In this document: positions 35,166-44,188 of the stretch, piece after piece
Numbering within the stretch: position 1 is the first letter of the stretch
Layout: every line of letters begins with the position of its first letter
Assembly: GCF_903181435.1 (NCBI RefSeq)
Contig: NZ_CAEUHO010000001.1
Coordinates: forward strand, 2,046,001 to 2,110,000
Reading direction: 5' to 3'
DNA length: 64,000 nucleotides
From: Bacteroides acidifaciens
GTDB lineage: Bacteria > Bacteroidota > Bacteroidia > Bacteroidales > Bacteroidaceae
Program-made: the position numbers and the translations under genes
The notes under the pieces: model-generated
The model's input: the letters and a program-made list of their open reading frames with translations, nothing else
Databases searched by the model: none
What the model was told of the DNA's origin: nothing

Positions 35166-35196
35166 TAAAAAAATAATCATTAAACAAATACCATTT

Positions 35197-36741
<1,545 letters not shown>

Positions 36742-36816
36742 TTCAAGGGCTGTTACTTATTGTACCACAAACAAGAAGACTGTTAAAATGGTAATAAAAA
36801 AGATGGCACTTTTGGA

Positions 36817-36846
36817 TTGTTAAATCCACATAAAGAGTTATCTTTG
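36817..36846 (+). promoter_or_regulatory. Promoter of tkt-rpiB
   Basis: TTG (36817-36819), a 19-bp spacer and TATCTTTG (36839-36846) make a full-consensus Bacteroides promoter 37 bp upstream of tkt. The transketolase pair can therefore be expressed apart from the arabinose operon. Confidence 0.65.
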
Positions 36847-36883
36847 CCAGCAATCTGACAGAAATCAATTAAATTTTAATGAT

Positions 36884-38893
36884 ATGAACGATAACAAACT
36901 TATGAATCGTGCAGCGGATAATATCCGTATTCTTGCTGCTTCAATGGTTGAAAAAGCCAATTCCGGTCACCCGGGGGGCGCCATGGGTGGTGCTGACTTT
37001 GTAAATGTACTCTTTTCTGAGTTTCTAGTATACGACCCCGAGAATCCCCGTTGGGAAGGACGTGACCGCTTTTTCCTCGACCCGGGCCATATGTCCCCGA
37101 TGCTTTATTCTACACTGGCACTGACAGGAAAATTCACTTTGGATGAACTGAAAGAATTCCGTCAATGGGGAAGCCCTACTCCGGGACACCCTGAAGTAGA
37201 CATCATGCGTGGTATCGAAAATACTTCCGGTCCGCTGGGACAGGGACATACTTTCGCCGTAGGTGCTGCTATTGCCGCCAAATTCCTGAAAGCCCGTTTC
37301 GACGAGGTGATGAACCAGACAATCTATGCTTACATCTCCGACGGTGGTATCCAGGAAGAAATCTCTCAAGGTTCCGGACGTATTGCCGGTGCTCTGGGAC
37401 TGGACAACCTGATTATGTTCTATGACTCCAACGACATTCAGCTTTCTACTGAAACAAAAGATGTGACCGTTGAAGACACAGCCATGAAATATGAAGCATG
37501 GGGATGGAAAGTAATCAGCATCAACGGTAACGACCCTGACGAAATCCGTGCTGCCATCAAGGAAGCACAGGCTGAAAAGGAACGCCCGACACTGATTATC
37601 GGTAAGACCGTAATGGGTAAAGGCGCTCGCAAGGCAGACGGCAGCAGCTATGAAGCCAACTGCGCTACTCACGGTGCTCCGCTCGGTGGTGACGCTTACG
37701 TAAATACAATCAACAACCTGGGCGGTGACCCAACCAACCCGTTTGTCATTTTCCCGGAAGTAGCCGAACTATATGCAAAACGTGCAGAAGAACTGAAGAA
37801 AATCGTAGCTGAAAGATATGCAGTGAAAGCCGCATGGGCAAAAGCCAATCCGGAACTGGCTGCCAAATTGGAAGCTTTCTTCTCCGGCAAAGCTCCGAAA
37901 GTGGACTGGGCTGCTATCGAACAGAAAGCTGGCAACGCAACCCGTGCCGCATCCGCCACTGTACTGGGCGCACTTGCTACCCAGGTAGAAAACATGATTG
38001 TTGCCTCTGCCGACCTTTCCAACTCTGACAAGACTGACGGCTTCCTGAAGAAAACCCATTCATTCAAGAAAGGTGATTTCAGCGGAGCATTCTTCCAGGC
38101 TGGTGTATCCGAGTTGTCGATGGCTTGTATCTGTATCGGTATGTCACTTCACGGTGGTGTTATCGCTGCTTGCGGTACATTCTTCGTATTCTCCGACTAT
38201 ATGAAACCTGCTGTACGTATGGCTGCCTTGATGGAACAACCCGTAAAATTCATCTGGACGCACGATGCATTCCGTGTAGGTGAAGACGGTCCTACTCACG
38301 AACCGGTAGAACAGGAAGCACAAATCCGCTTGATGGAGAAACTGAAAAACCATAAGGGACACAACTCTATGTTAGTACTTCGCCCGGCTGATGTGGAAGA
38401 AACAACAATCGCATGGAAACTCGCCATGGAAAATATGTCCACTCCGACTGGCTTGATTTTCTCCCGTCAAAATATCGCTAACCTTCCGGCAGGAACCGAT
38501 TACGAACAAGCAGCCAAAGGTGCTTATATCGTTGCAGGTTCTGACGAAAACCCCGATGTTATTCTGGTAGCTTCCGGCTCTGAGGTTTCCACATTGGTAG
38601 CCGGTACAGTATTGCTCCGCAAAGATGGCGTTAAGGTACGTATCGTATCCGCTCCGTCTGAAGGCCTGTTCCGCAGCCAGTCTAAGGAATATCAGGAAGC
38701 AGTTCTTCCGTCAGACGCAAAAATCTTCGGTATGACTGCCGGCTTGCCTGTCACTCTTCAAGGTCTGGTAGGTTGCCACGGTAAAGTTTGGGGATTGGAA
38801 TCTTTCGGTTTCTCCGCTCCTTACAAAGTGTTGGACGAGAAACTTGGATTCACTGCCGAAAACGTATATAACCAAGTAAAAGCAATGCTCTAA
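36884..38893 (+). CDS. tkt: Transketolase
   Basis: 669 aa, full length. TPP-dependent enzyme of the non-oxidative pentose phosphate pathway. Motifs: NSGHPGGAMGGADFVNVLF (about 27-45), HMSPMLYSTLAL, ENTSGPLGQGHTFAVGAAIA (about 110-129), the GDG-like segment read as SDGGIQEEISQGS (about 155-167) and CHGKVWGLESFGFSAPY near the C-terminus. The usual bacterial GDG reads SDGG here and EEISQG replaces GEGxxxE, normal in this branch as far as I recall. It processes the xylulose 5-phosphate produced by the ara genes and overlaps rpiB by one base (TAATG). Confidence 0.95.
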   Translation: MNDNKLMNRAADNIRILAASMVEKANSGHPGGAMGGADFVNVLFSEFLVYDPENPRWEGRDRFFLDPGHMSPMLYSTLALTGKFTLDELKEFRQWGSPTPGHPEVDIMRGIENTSGPLGQGHTFAVGAAIAAKFLKARFDEVMNQTIYAYISDGGIQEEISQGSGRIAGALGLDNLIMFYDSNDIQLSTETKDVTVEDTAMKYEAWGWKVISINGNDPDEIRAAIKEAQAEKERPTLIIGKTVMGKGARKADGSSYEANCATHGAPLGGDAYVNTINNLGGDPTNPFVIFPEVAELYAKRAEELKKIVAERYAVKAAWAKANPELAAKLEAFFSGKAPKVDWAAIEQKAGNATRAASATVLGALATQVENMIVASADLSNSDKTDGFLKKTHSFKKGDFSGAFFQAGVSELSMACICIGMSLHGGVIAACGTFFVFSDYMKPAVRMAALMEQPVKFIWTHDAFRVGEDGPTHEPVEQEAQIRLMEKLKNHKGHNSMLVLRPADVEETTIAWKLAMENMSTPTGLIFSRQNIANLPAGTDYEQAAKGAYIVAGSDENPDVILVASGSEVSTLVAGTVLLRKDGVKVRIVSAPSEGLFRSQSKEYQEAVLPSDAKIFGMTAGLPVTLQGLVGCHGKVWGLESFGFSAPYKVLDEKLGFTAENVYNQVKAML

Positions 38894-39327
38894 TGAAAAC
38901 AATCGGATTAGCATGCGACCATGCCGGCTTTGAACTGAAAGAATATGTTCGCGGCTGGTTGGAAGCAAAAGGCTGGGCTTACAAAGACTTCGGAACAAAC
39001 TCTACCGCAAGCGTAGACTATCCGGACTATGCCCATCCGCTAGCCCTCGCAGTGGAATCGGGTGAATGTTATCCCGGTATCGCTATCTGCGGCAGCGGAA
39101 ACGGAATCAATATGACGTTGAACAAGCATCAGGGAATTCGTGCCGCACTCTGCTGGAACGCAGAAATCGCACACTTGGCTCGTCAGCACAATGACGCCAA
39201 TATTCTGGTGATGCCGGGTCGTTTTATCAGTACTGAAGAAGCGGACATGATTCTGACAGAGTTCTTCTCTACAGAGTTTGAAGGCGGACGCCATCAGAAC
39301 CGTATTGATAAGATTCCGGTAAAATAG
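38893..39327 (+). CDS. rpiB: Ribose-5-phosphate isomerase B
   Basis: 144 aa RpiB/LacAB family protein interconverting ribose 5-phosphate and ribulose 5-phosphate. CDHAGFELKEYV at residues 8-19 and AICGSGNGINMTLNKHQGIRAALCWN (about 67-92), with the catalytic cysteine and the anion-hole glycines, are intact; the active-site histidine lies in LARQHNDANILVMPGRF. The ATG shares its A with the tkt stop codon, so the two are translationally coupled. A terminator follows 22 bp after the stop. Confidence 0.96.
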   Translation: MKTIGLACDHAGFELKEYVRGWLEAKGWAYKDFGTNSTASVDYPDYAHPLALAVESGECYPGIAICGSGNGINMTLNKHQGIRAALCWNAEIAHLARQHNDANILVMPGRFISTEEADMILTEFFSTEFEGGRHQNRIDKIPVK

Positions 39328-39349
39328 CCTAAAGATAAATCAAACAGAT

Positions 39350-39388
39350 ATAAAGCTGTTCTTCTTTTTGAAGGGCAGCTTTATTTTT
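39350..39388 (+). terminator. Intrinsic terminator after rpiB
   Basis: ATAAAGCTG (39350-39358) pairs with CAGCTTTAT (39376-39384), extended inward by TTCTTC/GAAG pairing, and five T residues follow. It could also serve the convergent DUF456 gene. Confidence 0.75.
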
Positions 39389-39397
39389 ATACCTGTT

Positions 39398-39877
39398 TCA
39401 CCGGACAAGCCCGACTATAAACTGATAACAGAAATAACCGCAGACAACAAACTTCAGCAAAGTGCCGAGAATGAATCCGAGCAATGAACCGAACCCGGAT
39501 TTTAGCGCCTGGGAAAACTCCTTATTTCCCAATAATTCACCAATCACGGCACCGAGAAAGGGACCGACAATAATTCCCCAAGGCAAGAAAAGAAGCCCGA
39601 CCAACGTTCCGATAATGCATCCCCAATTTCCCCATTTACTGCCGCCGCTATATTTACTTCCCAACATTGGAGTGAAATAATCCAATACCTGCAATACAGC
39701 TACAATCAATAACCATACGACTAATTGCGTCGTACTATATTGTACTTTATCCGTCAAATGCAGAAAAACCAATCCCAAGTAAGCAATAGGTGGTCCCGGA
39801 AGAAACGGAAGAATACAACCTGCCAATCCGGCTACCAGACAAAGGGCACTTATCACAATCAAAACAATATCCAGCAT
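39398..39877 (-). CDS. DUF456 domain-containing membrane protein
   Basis: 159 aa, almost wholly hydrophobic with four to five membrane segments. The motif GCILPFLPGPPIAYLGL (about 21-37) near the first helix and the glycine-rich PWGIIVGPFLGAVIGELLG (about 98-116) are typical of DUF456 proteins, inner-membrane proteins of unknown function with GxxxG-type packing motifs. It is a single minus gene, convergent with rpiB. No operon partner is visible. Confidence 0.85.
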   Translation of the reverse strand: MLDIVLIVISALCLVAGLAGCILPFLPGPPIAYLGLVFLHLTDKVQYSTTQLVVWLLIVAVLQVLDYFTPMLGSKYSGGSKWGNWGCIIGTLVGLLFLPWGIIVGPFLGAVIGELLGNKEFSQALKSGFGSLLGFILGTLLKFVVCGYFCYQFIVGLVR

Positions 39878-40053
39878 AGTCTATACATTTTAATATCTGC
39901 ACAAAAGTACAGTATCTTTCAGTAAATACAAGCTAACATCGAGAATTATTTCGCCCCTTCACCTTTCACCTTTTCATGTATCACTCTATCAGTAAACGGT
40001 TTATGGTGAAGGTTCTCCCCCTTCACTCATCCCTTCACCGTTTTTTCTTTTCC

Positions 40054-40089
40054 AAACCGTACCTTTCTGTTATAAAAACCGTACCTTTG
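40054..40089 (+). promoter_or_regulatory. Direct repeat AAACCGTACCTTT containing the -7 box of the DUF6078-like gene
   Basis: AAACCGTACCTTT occurs twice with a 22-bp period (from 40054 and from 40076). The second copy continues to TACCTTTG (40082-40089), a full -7 match; the first reads TACCTTTC. The repeat may be an operator or a duplicated promoter. It is 29 bp upstream of the ATG at 40119. Confidence 0.45.
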
Positions 40090-40118
40090 TCAATTATGTA
40101 TATATTATACAATATAAA

Positions 40119-40556
40119 ATGAATGACAACAAATTAAAAAACAAATCAGTCCCTTTCAACTACGCCCGCTGCTACAACGAGCAATGTCCGAAAGCTTGTA
40201 ACTGCCTTCGTCGGGTGGCTGCACTTCTCACTACCGCTGATATTTCCTACATCAGCATTGTAAACCCTATGTGTATTCCGGCAACCGGCGTTGACTGCCC
40301 CCACTTCCAAACCGCAGAAAAGATGCATGTGGCATGGGGTATCAGCCATCTGCTGGACAAAGTACCTTATAAGGACGGAACAAACATCAAACAACTATTG
40401 ATTGGACATTTCGGAAAAACGCTTTACTATCGCTTTTATCGCAAAGAACGTTTCCTCAGCCCTACAGACCAAAACTACATCCGCCAGCTTTTTCGCCGGA
40501 AAGGTATCACCGAAGAACCGGTCTTCGACAGCTACACGGATGAGTATAATTGGTAA
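40119..40556 (+). CDS. Conserved Bacteroides hypothetical protein, DUF6078-like, cysteine-rich N-terminus
   Basis: 145 aa, no signal peptide, soluble. The N-terminal third carries a cysteine cluster, CYNEQCPKACNCLRRVA (about 18-34), with a further Cys in NPMCIP and DCPHF (near 51 and 60), possibly binding metal. The rest is basic (FYRKERFLSPTDQNYIRQLFRRKG), with a helix-turn-helix-like feel but no firm match. I believe it belongs to DUF6078, a Bacteroidales family, and would not assign a function. It is flanked on both sides by GGTGAAGG/CCTTCACC words and followed by the GAAAC palindrome array, so this small locus is unlike its metabolic neighbours. Confidence 0.65.
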   Translation: MNDNKLKNKSVPFNYARCYNEQCPKACNCLRRVAALLTTADISYISIVNPMCIPATGVDCPHFQTAEKMHVAWGISHLLDKVPYKDGTNIKQLLIGHFGKTLYYRFYRKERFLSPTDQNYIRQLFRRKGITEEPVFDSYTDEYNW

Positions 40557-40567
40557 AGCTGCGTTCT

Positions 40568-40719
40568 AACTAGTTTCTAGCCTACTGAAACTTTTTGTTT
40601 CAAGCGCTAGAAACTAAAAGTTTCATACGGTGAAACACTTCGTTTCACACCGAGAAACAAAGTGTTTCATTACTTGAAACGATTCGTTTCAGTAAATGAA
40701 ACAAAAAATGGAACTAGTT
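40568..40719. repeat. Array of GAAAC...GTTTC palindromes bounded by AACTAGTT
   Basis: About 150 bp made almost wholly of short inverted repeats. TAGTTTCTAGC/GCTAGAAACTA (40571-40581, 40606-40616) encloses TGAAAC-N5-GTTTCA (40586-40602). Then come GAAACT-AAA-AGTTTC (40610-40624), GTGAAAC-N5-GTTTCAC (40630-40648), GAAAC-N5-GTTTC (40654-40668) and TGAAACGATTCGTTTCA (40675-40691), then a last half unit. Both ends carry the palindrome AACTAGTT (40568-40575 and 40712-40719). Unit spacing is irregular and loops vary, so it is not a CRISPR array. It could be a multi-site operator, a fold-back element or a cluster of mRNA hairpins. Confidence 0.75.
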
Positions 40720-40737
40720 GAAAACAGAAGAAGCTCT

Positions 40738-40770
40738 GGTGAAGGAATAGGTGAAGCTTAGTCCTTCACC
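40738..40770. repeat. GGTGAAGGA/TCCTTCACC inverted repeat
   Basis: A perfect 9-bp inverted repeat with a 15-nt loop. Related words (CCTTCACC, GGTGAAGG, CCTTCACT) occur several times at 39957-40041 on the other side of the DUF6078-like gene. No T-tract follows on the plus strand, so a terminator is not supported. Confidence 0.5.
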
Positions 40771-40856
40771 CTCTATCACCGATGAACAAAGCGATATAGA
40801 AGATATTGAAGAGTGAAACAGCCAAAGTGAAACGAGAGTCAAATATTATAGAGAAA

Positions 40857-41414
40857 ATGAATAAAATCAATTCAGACATTGCATACTTGATAGAACTTTT
40901 GCGAAACAAAGGTATTATTTTCACTAAAGGATTATCCGATAAAGAGATACTGGATATAGAAGAAACATTTAGGTTTACTTTTCCACCGGATTTGAAACTA
41001 TTTCTTCAAATAGCTTTGCCTATATCTAATGGCTTTGTCGATTGGTATTCAACGAAAGATGTAAAGTCAAGACTTGACTGGGTCTTTGAAGGAATTGCTT
41101 TTGACATAAGAAATAATGCTTTCTGGCATGCCGATTGGGGTGAAAAGCCTGATTCCTTGGCAGAGCAAATCCACATAGCCGAACTATTTTATAATAATTG
41201 TCCCAAACTAATCCCAATATATTCACATAGGTTTCTTCCTGCCAGTCCCTGTGAAATGGGAAATCCAGTATTGTCAATATATCAAACAGATATTATATAT
41301 TATGGAAACGATTTGTTGACATATTTATGTAACGAATTTGGTATAAGAAATTATAAATCGTCATTCCAAAGAGAAGAGCCAAAACATATCGAATTTTGGA
41401 GCGATTTTCTATAA
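40857..41414 (+). CDS. SMI1/KNR4 (SUKH) family protein
   Basis: 185 aa from the ATG at 40857; a TTG at 40806 is possible but less likely. The core LSDKEILDIEETFRFTFPPDLKLFLQIALPIS (about 23-54) followed by a GFVDWY segment is the characteristic SUKH opening. The C-terminal part contains NPVLSIYQTDIIYYGNDLLTYLCNEF (about 145-170). SUKH proteins are often immunity proteins of contact-dependent toxins, but stand-alone copies exist. No toxin, VgrG or secretion gene lies nearby. The gene is visibly more A+T rich than its metabolic neighbours, with a plain codon style, suggesting later acquisition. Function is inference. Confidence 0.7.
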   Translation: MNKINSDIAYLIELLRNKGIIFTKGLSDKEILDIEETFRFTFPPDLKLFLQIALPISNGFVDWYSTKDVKSRLDWVFEGIAFDIRNNAFWHADWGEKPDSLAEQIHIAELFYNNCPKLIPIYSHRFLPASPCEMGNPVLSIYQTDIIYYGNDLLTYLCNEFGIRNYKSSFQREEPKHIEFWSDFL

Positions 41415-41488
41415 TGAGACATGTAGTGTAGTACTATTTATTCACCCTATATGCAATAAACTCAAAACGATGCAAATTTCCGTCCACG

Positions 41489-41522
41489 TTTGCCCCATTT
41501 ACACAAATAAAAACTATCTTTG
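41489..41522 (+). promoter_or_regulatory. Promoter of the TPR gene and possibly the oxidoreductase operon
   Basis: TTTG (41489-41492), a 22-bp spacer and TATCTTTG (41515-41522). The ATG at 41551 is 28 bp downstream. It argues against translation from the in-frame TTG at 41470, which lies upstream of this promoter. Confidence 0.6.
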
Positions 41523-41550
41523 CGTTTCAGAATCCCGAAAGACGAAAGAA

Positions 41551-41832
41551 ATGAAGCAAATAGACGACCTAAAAGAGCTTATCAATCAGGGGGACGTGGA
41601 CACAGCGATTAAGCAATTGGACCAGCTTCTCCGGGACACTTCTGTCAAGGCAGAAAAAGATACTCTTTACTATTTACGGGGAAATGCCTACCGAAAAAAA
41701 GGAGATTGGAAACGGGCACTGGACAGCTACCAGTACGCCATCGAAATCAATCCCGACAGTCCTGCCGTCCAGGCAAGAAAGATGGTGATAGATATCCTCA
41801 ACTTCTACAACAAGGATATGTTCAACCAATAA
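41551..41832 (+). CDS. Small tetratricopeptide-repeat protein
   Basis: 93 aa, soluble. One and a half to two TPR units are visible: LKELINQGDVDTAIKQLDQLL (about 6-26) and AEKDTLYYLRGNAYRKKGDWKRALDSYQYAIEINPDSP (about 33-70), the second with the canonical W/G/Y/A/P positions. It probably binds a partner protein. It starts 28 bp after a good promoter and ends 53 bp before the ferredoxin gene of the 2-oxoacid oxidoreductase operon, so co-transcription is possible and a chaperone or assembly role for that complex is conceivable but unproven. Confidence 0.8.
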   Translation: MKQIDDLKELINQGDVDTAIKQLDQLLRDTSVKAEKDTLYYLRGNAYRKKGDWKRALDSYQYAIEINPDSPAVQARKMVIDILNFYNKDMFNQ

Positions 41833-41885
41833 AAAGATGTATAATCAATAACCGTACTCAAAGATAACGTAATAAAATAAAGATT

Positions 41886-42113
41886 ATGGCAAAAATCAAA
41901 GGAGCAATCGTAGTTGACACGGAGCGTTGCAAAGGATGCAACCTGTGTGTAGTGGCGTGTCCGCTCGATGTAATCACCCTCAACAAAGAGGTAAATATGA
42001 AAGGCTATAACTATGCCTGGCAAGTGAAAGAAGATACCTGCAACGGATGTAGCTCGTGTGCAACGGTTTGTCCGGACGGATGTATCTCAGTGTATAAAGT
42101 AAAAGTAGAATAA
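41886..42113 (+). CDS. Two [4Fe-4S] ferredoxin subunit of 2-oxoacid:ferredoxin oxidoreductase
   Basis: 75 aa. Two cysteine clusters, CKGCNLCVVACP (about 18-29) and CNGCSSCATVCP (about 53-64), each fit CxxCxxCxxxCP and would bind two [4Fe-4S] clusters. It is the delta (ferredoxin-like) subunit that passes electrons from the TPP site to soluble ferredoxin. The alpha subunit follows after 11 bp. It heads the catalytic operon 41886-44731, whose order is delta, alpha, small membrane protein, beta, gamma. Confidence 0.93.
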   Translation: MAKIKGAIVVDTERCKGCNLCVVACPLDVITLNKEVNMKGYNYAWQVKEDTCNGCSSCATVCPDGCISVYKVKVE

Positions 42114-42124
42114 AAGAAAAGAAT

Positions 42125-43207
42125 ATGGCAGAAGAAGTTGTATTAATGAAAGGAAACGAAGCCATCGCCCACGCGGCCATCCGTTGCGGTGCGGACGGAT
42201 ACTTCGGTTATCCTATTACTCCCCAATCGGAAGTGTTGGAAACGCTCGCCGAACTGAAACCGTGGGAAACAACTGGCATGGTAGTACTCCAAGCTGAAAG
42301 TGAAGTGGCAGCTATCAATATGGTATATGGCGGCGCAGGCAGCGGAAAGATGGTAATGACCTCATCTTCAAGCCCGGGCGTAAGTTTAAAACAGGAAGGT
42401 ATCTCCTACCTGGCGGGTGCCGAGCTTCCTTGTCTGATTGTAAACGTGATGCGTGGCGGTCCCGGATTGGGCACTATCCAACCGAGTCAGGCCGACTACT
42501 TCCAAACGGTAAAAGGCGGTGGTCACGGTGACTACCGACTGATTGCCCTCGCTCCGGCATCCGTACAGGAAATGGCGGATTTCGTTGCACTAGGATTCGA
42601 ACTGGCTTTCAAATACCGCAACCCGGCTATCATCCTCGCCGACGGTGTTATCGGACAGATGATGGAAAAAGTAGTTCTTCCTGCACAGAAGCCACGCCGT
42701 ACGGATGAAGAAGTGATTGCACAATGCCCGTGGGCTACCACCGGAAAAGCAAAAGACCGTAAGCCGAACATTATCACTTCCCTCGAACTGAAACCGGAAG
42801 CGATGGAAATAAACAATCTCCGTTTCCAGGCCAAATACCGTGAAATAGAAGAAAACGAGGTACGCTTCGAAGAAATAAACTGCGAAGATGCGGAATATCT
42901 GATTGTTGCTTTCGGTTCAATGGCACGTATCGGTCAGAAAGCAATGGAACTGGCACGCGAAAAAGGTATCAAAGTAGGTATCCTTCGTCCTATCACATTA
43001 TGGCCGTTCCCGACAAAAGCAATTGCCGCTTACGCTGACAAGGTGAAAGGCATGCTCGTTACGGAACTGAATGCAGGACAGATGATTGAAGATGTCCGCC
43101 TGGCTGTGAACGGTAAAGTAAAGGTAGAACATTTCGGACGTCTCGGCGGTATTGTTCCCGACCCGGATGAGATTGTAACTGCTTTGGAAGAAAAAATAAT
43201 CAAATAA
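42125..43207 (+). CDS. vorB: 2-oxoacid:ferredoxin oxidoreductase alpha subunit (VorB-type)
   Basis: 360 aa. The N-terminal pyrimidine-binding domain has MKGNEAIAHAAIRCGADGYFGYPITPQSE (about 8-36) and QAESEVAAINMVYGGAGSGKMVMTSSSSPG (about 57-86). The C-terminal transketolase-C-like domain follows (YLIVAFGSMARIGQKAMELA). It works with the beta subunit in oxidative decarboxylation of branched-chain 2-oxoacids or 2-oxoglutarate to the acyl-CoA, a reversible anaerobic reaction that reduces ferredoxin. VorB is the usual label for this Bacteroides protein; sequence alone does not separate 2-ketoisovalerate from 2-oxoglutarate specificity. Confidence 0.9.
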   Translation: MAEEVVLMKGNEAIAHAAIRCGADGYFGYPITPQSEVLETLAELKPWETTGMVVLQAESEVAAINMVYGGAGSGKMVMTSSSSPGVSLKQEGISYLAGAELPCLIVNVMRGGPGLGTIQPSQADYFQTVKGGGHGDYRLIALAPASVQEMADFVALGFELAFKYRNPAIILADGVIGQMMEKVVLPAQKPRRTDEEVIAQCPWATTGKAKDRKPNIITSLELKPEAMEINNLRFQAKYREIEENEVRFEEINCEDAEYLIVAFGSMARIGQKAMELAREKGIKVGILRPITLWPFPTKAIAAYADKVKGMLVTELNAGQMIEDVRLAVNGKVKVEHFGRLGGIVPDPDEIVTALEEKIIK

Positions 43208-43214
43208 CGAAACG

Positions 43215-43391
43215 ATGAATCCCGATAAAATAAGAAACATACTGAACATCCTCTTTATGATACTGGCACTTGCTGCCATTATCACTTACTTCGTCGTAGG
43301 AAAAGAAGATTTTAAAATGTTTATCTACGTATGCGGCGCGGCAATCTTTGTCAAGCTGATGGAGTTTTTTATACGGTTCACCAACAGATAA
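43215..43391 (+). CDS. 58-aa two-helix membrane protein inside the oxidoreductase operon
   Basis: Small gene of 58 codons starting at ATG 43215, 7 bp after the alpha subunit stop and ending 12 bp before the beta subunit. Two hydrophobic segments are separated by VGKEDF: residues about 9-28 (ILNILFMILALAAIITYFVV) and 36-52. The short, positively charged ends (KIR at the start, RFTNR at the end) suggest both termini are cytoplasmic. Tight spacing on both sides argues that it is translated with the complex. It may anchor an otherwise soluble oxidoreductase to the membrane; no domain is recognised. Confidence 0.75.
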   Translation: MNPDKIRNILNILFMILALAAIITYFVVGKEDFKMFIYVCGAAIFVKLMEFFIRFTNR

Positions 43392-43403
43392 GGAGAAGAA
43401 GTT

Positions 43404-44168
43404 ATGACTAAAGAAGAAATAATCAAACCCGAGAATCTGGTTTACAAGAAACCGACTCTGATGAACGATAATGCCATGCACTACTGTCCGGGTTGCAGTC
43501 ACGGTGTGGTACACAAGCTCATTGCTGAAGTGATAGAGGAAATGGGCATGGAGGACAAAACAGTGGGCATCTCTCCGGTAGGATGCGCAGTTTTCGCCTA
43601 CAACTATCTGGATATTGACTGGCAGGAAGCGGCACACGGACGTGCTCCCGCTGTGGCAACTGCCGTAAAACGCCTGTGGCCGGACCGCCTCGTTTTCACT
43701 TACCAGGGCGATGGTGACTTGGCTTGTATCGGTACAGCCGAAACAATCCACGCATTAAACCGCGGCGAGAATATCACAATTATCTTTATCAACAATGCCA
43801 TCTACGGTATGACCGGCGGTCAGATGGCACCGACCACGCTGGTAGGCATGAAAAGTTCGACTTGCCCTTACGGACGTGATGTCGAACTTCACGGTTATCC
43901 ATTAAAGATTACCGAAATCGCTGCCCAACTGGAAGGAACCGCCTACGTGACCCGCCAGTCCGTACAGTCTGTGCCAGCTATCCGCAAAGCGAAGAAAGCC
44001 ATCCGCAAGGCATTCGAAAATTCAATGAACGGCAAGGGCTCCAACTTGGTGGAAATCGTTTCCACTTGTAGCTCCGGCTGGAAAATGACTCCCGAAAAGG
44101 CAAACAAATGGATGGAAGAACATATGTTCCCGTTCTATCCGCTGGGTGATTTAAAAGATAAAGAATAA
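43404..44168 (+). CDS. 2-oxoacid:ferredoxin oxidoreductase beta subunit (TPP-binding)
   Basis: 254 aa. The TPP/Mg-binding core reads TYQGDGDLACIGTAETIHALNRGENITIIFINNAIYGMTGGQ (about 93-134), with the GDG...NN diphosphate-binding pattern. CPGCSHGVVHKL (about 29-40), VGISPVGCAVF and GRAPAVATAVKRL are normal for KorB/VorA beta subunits. It carries out decarboxylation together with the alpha subunit. The small membrane protein gene is 12 bp upstream and the gamma gene 20 bp downstream. Confidence 0.93.
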   Translation: MTKEEIIKPENLVYKKPTLMNDNAMHYCPGCSHGVVHKLIAEVIEEMGMEDKTVGISPVGCAVFAYNYLDIDWQEAAHGRAPAVATAVKRLWPDRLVFTYQGDGDLACIGTAETIHALNRGENITIIFINNAIYGMTGGQMAPTTLVGMKSSTCPYGRDVELHGYPLKITEIAAQLEGTAYVTRQSVQSVPAIRKAKKAIRKAFENSMNGKGSNLVEIVSTCSSGWKMTPEKANKWMEEHMFPFYPLGDLKDKE

Positions 44169-44188
44169 CGCTAAAAGTCAACAGAACA

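Noticed and set aside
40568..40719. CRISPR array
   Set aside because: The repeated unit is only 5-7 bp, the spacing is irregular and there are no unique spacers of uniform length. No cas genes are in the window.
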